This document shows positions 56,036 through 64,000 of a stretch of 64,000 bases of DNA, piece by piece. The notes beneath the pieces were generated by a model. The model was given only the letters and a program-made list of their open reading frames with translations, was not told where the DNA came from and did not search any database. Both the position numbers and the translations under genes were made by a program. Position 1 is the first letter of the stretch, and the number at the start of each line of letters is the position of its first letter. Source of the DNA: Paramarasmius palmivorus (taxonomy: Eukaryota > Basidiomycota > Agaricomycetes > Agaricales > Marasmiaceae); the NCBI GenBank assembly GCA_037176845.1, contig JAYKXP010000098.1, positions 115,325 to 179,324 on the forward strand, in the 5' to 3' direction.

Positions 56036-56494
56036 TTGAAACGTTTCGTCCTTAGGTGATCACCTCTGTGAGCTCCTTCGTAGCATTTTTCCCATAGAAC
56101 CCTCATTACGGGGCGGGATTTCACCTGGGACGGTTATAATCAGTCTGGGTCCCCCTCGCCCGCCCACTAATACGAGAATGACAAGGTGTGTGATTCTAGT
56201 GAAACTGCGTGTTCACATAGTCGTGCGTCGTGGATGAAGGCTTATGATGGTTTGACTATTAGTGATCATGAACTCAGAAAACGAAAACCTGTATCGTCTC
56301 CACGGCTGAGATAGATGCGCCGAAACGTGTACTGATTGTAGAATTCCGGCTATCTGACTCCACATGCCAAAATTCACACACATCAAACGCTCACATGCAT
56401 GGGTGAAAGGCCCTTTGTTGTCCTTCCTCACCATATATTCTTCTTCTCATATCGATTCCCACTAGTACTCAAGTTTCTGCGACCCACACACACC

Positions 56495-56911
56495 ATGTCC
56501 CTTCCAACGATGCCCGAGGTCAGTGCCCATGCCAGATTCAATTTGTTGAAAGCAGATTGCTGACAATCATCATCGTAGGATGTTTACATCGACGTGCTTG
56601 CAGAACAAGAGAGAGACTACACAGACATTGCAGTCACACTGGCCAGAGCACAAGAACTCCGCGTGCAGCGTCTACAAAACGAGGTCTGCGCCGTTAAGGT
56701 GAGTGCATCGCTACCTATGGAACTGGCCAGGGCTTACTGACTGTAAGAACAGCGCGTTGTCAACGATCTCGTCAATAAAAGGACTACGAATACGAAAGAA
56801 GTGCCGGAGAGAATGCTGATATTGTGCGCCGAGTGCGAGCAGAGGGCGAGGATTGTATCGGAACTAATGGATTTCTCTGTGAGTTTTCTCGAGAGTGTTC
56901 GGATCCGATAA
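56495..56911 (+). CDS. Small coiled-coil-like protein of 100 residues
   Basis: Three exons with canonical sites, 56495-56518, 56579-56698 and 56753-56911, join in phase 0. They encode MSLPTMPE, DVYIDVLAEQERDYTDIAVT with LARAQELRVQRLQNEVCAV, then RVVNDLVNKRTTNTKEVPER and a C-terminus LILCAECEQRARIVSELMDF. The protein is mostly helical and charged with no membrane segment. A donor-like gtgagt near the end (56879) could extend it into a further exon. A TATA-like atatat lies near 56432. I recognise no family; splice consistency is the main support. Confidence 0.5.
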
Positions 56912-59900
56912 ATACTTAGTTGATAGATCTCATTGCAACGCTTCATCGTCAAGTCTGTTCTTTTCTTGATAGGTTCCTTCTTGTTGGATTCTATTTTTTA
57001 TACCCTCTATAAAAAGATTGTTTCCTAGTTGTAGCATTGATCTCAGACGAGTCGTACATACTTGTGAGCGACTCGTGACTGCCCCCAAAATGTTATGCGC
57101 AAGGTTTTGGCTCCGTACAGTGCATTAATCGCAGATACTTGTCTATTAATATTAATGAAATGTATACCCCGAGGCACGACTCGGTTTCGCTCACTGGGAT
57201 GTCTGAGTGTACATAGATAGCACATGTGACGAGTTTGCATGAAGAATACCAATGATGGATAGCTGGTTAGCAACGTTTTGTCTGATAGGGTCGAGAACGG
57301 TCTCCTCTTATCCTCCCTGTCAAACCAGCACAGAACTCCCTATTCCCCAGCGAAACCATTGCCTTCAGCAAAACCTTGAGAGGAGAGATCGTTAACAAGT
57401 CAGAAATTATTGCGTGGACCTGAGCGCGAGCCAGTGTACTAGTACTTGGGTTGGAACTTCGACAAGCGCGGCCAGGTGAACCCGATATGATCGATTGCTA
57501 ATACTATTCCCAAGGTACTATCACCGTGCTCCCTAGTGTTCCATGGTCAACGTCGATCAACCTAGATCTGGGGTTGTAAAAAAGCAAACAGCATCCGAAA
57601 AAGCGGCCTATCCTTCAGCTGGGATCAGAGATCAGAGGTTGAAATTGTGTGTCGAGGCGTTTTTGGTCCTCCTCTCAAGTAAGTTCCAGAACTTGACTTG
57701 CTTTGGGTCGTTGCCCGTTGTCGTTGGACCTACAAGAGCCAAAGAAACAATTGCGACGGACGGCATGACCATCCCGACTAAGTGCAGTATCATTAGTAGC
57801 TGGAGAGGCATAGGATGACAAATCTGAGAGGATTGATCTGGCATAGACTGAGCATAGACGCAAGTCCACCTGGGCCAACTTGAGAATATGTGTGGTCAAG
57901 AACAAGAACATGCTACAACTTGCAACGCGCCTTCAACTTGACCAGGCATATCCAGTAAAAATCGCTGTCGAGATTTATGCAGTGGAAAATCGATGCCGCC
58001 AATGTGGTCGATGACAAAGGTCAGTTTTGTCATGGAAAAGTGGTCCGTGCCCTATTTGCACGTGTTTCCCAGAACCTGTGAGTCTCTTCCTGCCAAAATC
58101 CTTCTCTTACACTCCATGCGGTTTCCTTCCTTCCTTCCATGCCTTGTTTCCCGACCACCACGTCACCGTGACTTCCCGCCCACTTTCTATCAAACTCGCA
58201 TGTCCGACTGAATAGGATGGTTTTAAAGCAGTAGGAAGAGTTTGTGATGGTTCATGACTTTGGGTTACAACAACTGGAAACAAAATTAAAGGTCTGCGGT
58301 GCACCATGACACAAGGTGTGTCTACAATAGTCTATCACATACATGTCTGACTTCGTTGTATATTAGTTCGGACGCACACAGGTGGCGGGATTCTTCAAAT
58401 TCTTTCACGAGACGACGTATCGTCCGTAGGGCACTTGGAGATGCGATAGGTGGATTGGGTCGTTGTGTCATCGATAGCGACTTGTATTATACCGTACGTA
58501 GCAAAATTACTGATATTTGGTGACATCTCATGGATAAACGTATGAGATCATGATCAGGAAGCACGAGTCCACCTATCGGATACCGTTCGATGTCATTGCC
58601 ATACTGTCAGTAATGGCGGCATGTTAATGACACTATTCAATAATGCCTATGATTAGGCTGACACCGAATAGTGGGCGAAAATCTCGTTGAGTCAATTAGC
58701 CCTCGATCCTCTTTTTTCGGTCCGAACGACGATAGCAAACGCGTCAATTAGGATTTGCCGACGGTCCTCGCAATCATCTCAACGACACGCCTTTTTCTCT
58801 GAGGTCCAAAAACCTCTTTGGTGACGTCCGGTCCTATTCAACTAATGCTTCTCTGATATAGCGTTCACTCTGTCGAAGTTTCACGTGTCTCAGGCTCATG
58901 CTGGTATGGTGTTTGTGCTATATGGAAGGAAGTTGCCATCCTGTAACTGAAGATCGGTGCCGTTTTCGTTTTCCCCACCTTTCCGTGCCCTGATGGCTGC
59001 TGCAAAAGCCAAAAACATTTAAGCCACGAACATCACCTATTTCTTCCGTTCGCTTCCACTATGGTATATAAGACATTGTTTCCTTCATGGTAGTCCACCA
59101 TGCTCACCCCATCTTCAGATCACCCTGTCTATCGGAGAATCGCTTCCACGCTCTCGATCCGGCGAGTCCACCGACCTCGTCATTATTAGTGTTACGAATA
59201 CAGACACGTTCTTTGAATTCGGTAATGGGGAACTGGAATCGGACGGGCGTTAGAGCTCTAGCAACAGCAACATAGGGTTCAGCGAACCTATTGCCTTAAG
59301 GATGCACCATTTGGTTCGTGTTCATTCTGGTACCTCTCTCCTCTAAGTAACCCAACGAAACACTATTCATAACTATTAGCATCTGTCCGCCATCCTCGAA
59401 AACCAACGGCCCAATGACGCTATCCAGCTCGAAAACATCAAGGTACTTACTGAATCTTTCATACAAATCCGGAATGCGAGGTACGACGAATACTCTTTCT
59501 TTCGACGTTCGTTGGGATGAATATGATTTTTTGCAAAGTTCTTGGCGCACGAGTACATGTATAATGTCAAGAACAATTTTGCGTGGATAAGAAGCGTAGA
59601 TTGGAGCGGAAGTTCATAGGGCGTTGCGATTGAGTAGAGAGGTGCCGGGACAAGTAACGCATGTGGTCATTCCCGTTGGATTTCCATCACATACCTTCTA
59701 CAATGTCAGATGCATCCAGACCCGATCCCTCTTGCTTTTTATGTGATAGAGTGAGTCGACATCATTTAGATGATTCGCTCAACAGAACTCATTACCATTA
59801 GAACCCCGCATCACGGGCGGTGCCTGTAGGCAGAATAATATGGGAACTGAATGGGCGCGAGGGGTATCTGCAGCAAAAATGGGATGACAACATGAGAAGG

Positions 59901-60271
59901 GAAATAAAACTCGGGGACGTATAGGCGTCAAAAGCCTCAACCTGGAACAATCAACACTTCGGACTTCGCAGAGGAAATCTACTGAGGGAGAGAAGGTCGC
60001 TCATACTGCACCGCAGGGCTGGTCGCTGTTTCGAGGGGAATAGGATAAATCCAGTTCGGATTTCCATACAAGGCAATTCTTTCTACCTTTTTACTCGGCA
60101 AACTCAGCAGAAACGGAGTCACGGGATCGCACCTGTCTTTGTCGTATCCTCCCATCTCGAAACCAACACCTTCTGACATCCTGCTCATCCTGGTGTGTGA
60201 ATCCTTAGGTATTCTCATTCTCCTTTTGATGCTTGATCCTCTAGAGCATTCGCACCTCCTCTTGCGTGGAC
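56912..60271. other. Long gene-poor region
   Basis: No confident gene. A hydrophobic minus-strand stretch (LLMILHLVGMVMPSVAIVSL, about 57815-57750) and a plus-strand stretch near 57970-58080 (MQWKIDAANVVDDKGQFCHG) look protein-like but could not be extended. Confidence 0.3.
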
Positions 60272-61888
60272 ATGACATCAGTGGCATCAATGACGGGGAA
60301 CGACTTCGCTGTGTCTGTCGATTTAGATGCAGAAACCAGACAGCTGCTATTTACAAACGAGGTTCCGACTGAGGACCAAGTACACAAACTTCAACTGGCT
60401 TTACAACCGCTCAAGACAGCACTCCATGAAACCGACATAGCGATTGCCAATTTGCGTGGCTCCCTTGAGGTCTTGGGACAGCAGAGAGACGAGCTCGAAA
60501 GAGCGGTATCGGAATATCAGCATATATTTTCCCCCATCCGCCGGGTGCCACCTTGCGTGCTGTTGGTGATATTTGAGCACTACGTGAACGGCCTCCCTTC
60601 TACCTTCGATAACGTTTACCTTACCAATACTCTGGATCCTCGACACACTGAAACACCGTGGAAACTCGCTCAAATTTGCCGACGTTGGCGATACCATGCT
60701 TTGCAGACCTCGACATTGTGGACGAGAATCGGAGCTTATATTCCTGCATCCGTGTCAAGCGACGCTTTGCAAAAGATGCGGGAGCGCCTAATGGTGCAGG
60801 TTTCGCGCGCAAAAGGTCTCCTACTCACCGTGTCATTGGTGACACAATGTTGCGCCGCTTCTGCTGTCCCCTTTCTTGCTGGTGTCGCCTCACGGTCCGA
60901 ACAAATTGCCAACCTACGTGTCGTAGCCAATGTGGACACGTTTGATGTCCTCGATGGTCTATCACGTATGGTTCGCGGCCTCCTCCCTTTTCTCCAAGCC
61001 ATTACAATTCACGTCCACAACGTCGCAGGTCAACTCGCCCAAATGCCTGTCAAACCCCCTACTTTATTGGGCTTTGTCGACGCCCCTCGGCTTCGCGAGG
61101 TCACTATCGTAGGTGATACCAGTGACTTCACTTCTATCATTAGCCTACCTTGGGGACAACTTGCACGATTATCCAGTTCATTGGATCAATATATTGGGAT
61201 GATACTTGGTTCACCTTTCCAGGTTATACAGAACATCACCAGAGTGCGCGAACTTTCTATCCGGTATACGATTGCAACAAACGTCGATCACACGATGTCG
61301 CACATAACGCTGGATTATCTCCATACTTTAACCATTATGACCGACATCGATGGAGCTCAGACAGTCGTCGAGCTTCTTAAAAACGCCACCTTTCCAAGCC
61401 TACAGGACTTCCGGATTTCAACGATAGAGGAACTTGTTGAACTGTACAGATTCCTCGGTCGCCATTCACATTCTATCACTTCATTCTCATTTCATCCGAT
61501 AGCTTTTAGTCCCGTTAACAGGGACCAAATGACCTTGCAGCTATTGGCTTCCCTGCCGAACCTTCAGTCATTCACGGCGTATTCAGTCTCCCAAGCCGTG
61601 GTTGACGCTTTGGCAGAGAAAAATAATGATTGGGTTCTTGCTCCTGTACTGGAAAACCTGACGTTTCAGGGTCGCATTACCCTCGAGGACGAGGCGATAT
61701 TAGTCGCCATGATAAAGAAGAGATCGGAAGGTACTTTGCGGAGGTTGGCTTTGTCTATGGATATCAGTCGTTCCCAGCTCAGTCCGGTCACTCTGAACGG
61801 TCTTCGAGAACTCTCAGACAGTAATGACCTGTTCCTCAGAGAAGCCGGGGTCTCGCGTTTTCCAGAGTGCATGGACTGGCACCTGTGA
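60272..61888 (+). CDS. Gene O: F-box-like protein with N-terminal coiled coil
   Basis: A single uninterrupted frame of 538 residues starts at the ATG at 60272 (MTSVASMTGNDFAVSVDLDA). Residues 35-83 are coiled coil (VHKLQLALQPLKTALHE, LEVLGQQRDELERAVSEYQ). The F-box follows: FSPIRRVPPCVLLVIFEHYV, then WKLAQICRRWRYHALQTSTL. The remaining 390 residues are irregular leucine-rich (LREVTIVGDTSDF, TRVRELSIRYT, LHTLTIMTDIDG, LPNLQSFTAYS). It shares the layout but not close sequence with genes M and N. Likely SCF adaptor; substrate unknown. Confidence 0.8.
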   Translation: MTSVASMTGNDFAVSVDLDAETRQLLFTNEVPTEDQVHKLQLALQPLKTALHETDIAIANLRGSLEVLGQQRDELERAVSEYQHIFSPIRRVPPCVLLVIFEHYVNGLPSTFDNVYLTNTLDPRHTETPWKLAQICRRWRYHALQTSTLWTRIGAYIPASVSSDALQKMRERLMVQVSRAKGLLLTVSLVTQCCAASAVPFLAGVASRSEQIANLRVVANVDTFDVLDGLSRMVRGLLPFLQAITIHVHNVAGQLAQMPVKPPTLLGFVDAPRLREVTIVGDTSDFTSIISLPWGQLARLSSSLDQYIGMILGSPFQVIQNITRVRELSIRYTIATNVDHTMSHITLDYLHTLTIMTDIDGAQTVVELLKNATFPSLQDFRISTIEELVELYRFLGRHSHSITSFSFHPIAFSPVNRDQMTLQLLASLPNLQSFTAYSVSQAVVDALAEKNNDWVLAPVLENLTFQGRITLEDEAILVAMIKKRSEGTLRRLALSMDISRSQLSPVTLNGLRELSDSNDLFLREAGVSRFPECMDWHL

Positions 61889-63180
61889 CGAGGGAAGTAC
61901 CAAGGTTCGGTCTGCAATAGACAATAGACGGAGTCCTTTGGAGCTTCTGTTATGTTCCATCTCTTGCTTGCTGCTTTCCCCCTTTATTTTGCTAGAGTGC
62001 TCACATGAAATATAAGCTTAGTATGTTCCAATGTCCTTAATAATCCCAAGATCCTTCACTCGTGTCAATTACTTATAATAGGTGATACATATCGGACACT
62101 TATAATAATCTCTTACCCAGCATAGGCGCCGAATCATGATCTCTTGCAAACCATCAACCGCTTTGTCGCAACGGATAGAATCTAATGAGGCTCCCCTCTC
62201 GGGATGGCTCGCAGCCAATATCTGCTCGAGGTAAATCACGTAGAGGACTAACCTTGTAACGTTCTTTATCTAGCTCTGCCAGATCTTAATACTCAACAGC
62301 GGTCTTTTCTCCTGTCCTCACCATCACTCACGAGTCACGACAAGGAGATTCTTGTTCTACCCACTCGGAGTACTGTAGACAAGGCTCAGGACGACAATCT
62401 AGAGACGAACCAGGCTCAGAATTCCAGAAAGTCATGGCTACTTATCTGGTAAAGATCCAACAGTACATGGCCGCGTCCGAAGTTGCTATCATGGCAGAAG
62501 ATGCCAACGTGGTGATAAGACTTGCAGAGGAGTACGAGTCATTATTATCCACTGGAGCTGAGAACAGGACAGCTGCCGTTCATATTGAGCCTTGCAGTTG
62601 CATGTTAAGTGGCAATATCATCAACTGGGATGGTCAGGCCCGGGGCCCCCTACCCAACGAACAGTACAGAAATCGGACAACGACGAAAGTGTCAGCCCTT
62701 CTCCAGCTTCCCCAGAATTGAGATGTGACTCGCTTTCGAAAAGGCGATTCGACGTAAGTCTTCGTAGCTTTTTGGAACCAAGCTGACCCCTGGTGCAAAC
62801 CATTGATACATATTGCGTGCGGCAGTAGCACAAATCAAAATACACTTGCTATGGCCACTATTTATATAGATTTGCCAAGGTCGAGATGATGTTCGGTTCC
62901 AGACAGGCTAGATATAAGAGCGAAGGGAGTGTGGATTTTCGAGGCATCGTCGTGGTGTGGGAATGTATCCCTCATCATAATCGATATGACAGAAGAGAGG
63001 AAAAATACAACCAAAGGTAAGTTACTGATTTCGGGCAGTGTTTAAGTATCCACAAGTAATGTAGATTTACGCCTAGGTATATCGCATAACAATATCATGA
63101 GGTTGTGTGGTCGTGTAGAAAGATTGCACTTTCCGATGTTACATAGAATACGCTAATATGAAGACAAGTACAGAACTGAC
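61889..63180. other. Intergenic region with one short open frame
   Basis: An ATG at 62434 opens 95 residues (MATYLVKIQQYMAASEVAIM) with a helical first half, no domain and no splice context. It may be a small gene, with low confidence. Nothing else is seen. Confidence 0.3.
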
Positions 63181-64000
63181 GAAGGTAATATGATGCTGTT
63201 TGAAGATAATACATAAACGTACAACGCCGCGTAAACTACTTGAGGCTTACCGTGGTTTAATGTCTTTTTTGGAAGTCCGTCGTTTAACCCCATACATTGA
63301 TTCCACGAATGAGGACAAACAACAAGGAACCACCCTCGACGCCAAGTCTCCTTGCATTTCCGGATTGAAAAGACGCCTGTACAACATACTTCCCAAGCGA
63401 ATAACCCTGAACGTGATACGACGACGGGGGGAGACTTCGTGCCTGAGTCTACGGCTTGAGACTGGCCAGTCGGTATGGTACATTATTCAGAATAAAGCGA
63501 GCAAGGTGAGCGAGTGTATAATCTGCACAATGACCTCTTTACGTTGTTCACCAGAAGGCGCTGGAGCCGCGGATGACTGCAAAACATCGAATATAAAAAG
63601 AGGACAGCTCTCTAATGCATACACCTTGATAGAGGAAGGCGTGATACCGTGAAGAAGAGCTCCTTTGTCAAGGCCATGGCGCGATCGCCGACAACGAGAG
63701 GACCTATACTTAATCCTTTCGCGCAGTAATGTCGCTCAGTGAACACGGAAACAACAGAGTCCACTCGTGCTCACGAATAAGTCTCTTGAAATCCTGGGTA
63801 TGGATTAAAGGGCTGAGAATTTTTCCGGTGAGCAGGTCATAGGTACAAAGACTATTGCGACGTACACTTCGCCTAAAGTAAGGTTTTCAGGAGCATGTCC
63901 TCAATCTTCTCCCACTTTCCTGTGATTACCAGATCAGACAAGGCCCAGCTCGTTGGTAGACATCGAAGGGAAATTCTGTGACAGAAAGTGTGTCGCAAAC
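63181..64000 (-). pseudogene. Second copy of the fragment seen at 54.6-55.3 kb
   Basis: Minus-strand text VVGDRAMALTKE (about 63700-63665) and DFKRLI (about 63790) parallel the earlier fragment. Stops interrupt the reading soon after. It reaches the window edge, so its extent is unknown. Confidence 0.3.

Noticed and set aside
1..64000. CRISPR array, LTR retrotransposon or rRNA genes
   Set aside because: No regularly spaced repeats, no paired long terminal repeats or reverse-transcriptase motifs, and no rRNA-like stretch were seen.

Overview
The window reads as nuclear DNA of a filamentous basidiomycete, most likely an Agaricomycete mushroom. Genes are split by short introns of about 45-95 nt with GT-AG ends. 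The families are typical of that group: a DUF3295-type regulator, a fungal-specific FunK1 kinase, several F-box/leucine-rich proteins with an N-terminal coiled coil, a WD40 protein with a C-terminal membrane anchor, a NACHT fragment, a Crinkler-like P-loop NTPase and a PIF1 helicase remnant. No species can be named from sequence alone.

Layout. 0-5.2 kb: a large DUF3295-type gene (A), cut by the window start, with an unusual long C-terminal extension. 6-8.7 kb (-): a decayed kinase-like gene with a tandem-repeat N-terminus. 9.4-13.4 kb: a short gene (C) and a chimera of a Bud6/Aip3 N-terminus with the gene A C-terminus (B). 13.4-17.9 kb: a block of about 4.5 kb that splits the 3' end of B and holds gene relics. 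18.3-21.1 kb: FunK1 kinase with a frameshift. 21.3-27.6 kb: a tandem duplication of a coiled-coil gene (D, E). 28.2-29 kb: a related small gene (F). 29.2-32.9 kb: a Rossmann-fold protein (-) and a Crinkler-like NTPase/nuclease (+), with a 501-bp MITE between them. 33-34.8 kb (-): broken F-box and NACHT genes. 37.2-38.1 kb: a 258-residue protein with a signal sequence. 40.8-41.5 kb (-): PIF1 remnant. 43.5-47 kb: a divergent pair, WD40-membrane protein and acidic disordered protein. 47.5-61.9 kb: three F-box genes and one 100-residue gene, with long gene-poor stretches.

The most striking feature is a reused C-terminal cassette in genes A, B, C and D, plus a 3' relic at 17.9 kb. It contains a conserved block, a Gly/Asn-rich beta-type segment (NGTIYTTSNGG), a proline-rich linker, one transmembrane helix and an alternating-cysteine tail (CSCNCHCHC). 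It has been joined to unrelated N-termini: a DUF3295 regulator, a Bud6/Aip3 domain and a coiled coil. Genes D, E, F and the nearby NACHT fragment also carry a short motif of the form xF.I.GG.FN.V.RD, as seen at the N-terminus of agaricomycete NACHT proteins. Membrane-anchored proteins, a shared beta motif, an NLR-like fragment, a FunK1 kinase, a Crinkler-like nuclease and F-box proteins together suggest a fast-evolving, possibly immunity- or recognition-related accessory island. That role is inference.

Many accessory genes are one lesion away from being open (single TGA codons or 1-nt shifts), so expression data are needed to tell pseudogenes from sequencing errors. Splice sites were assigned by eye. 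Exon ends given for genes A, B, J, K, H, FunK1 and the 100-residue gene preserve frame, except where stated.
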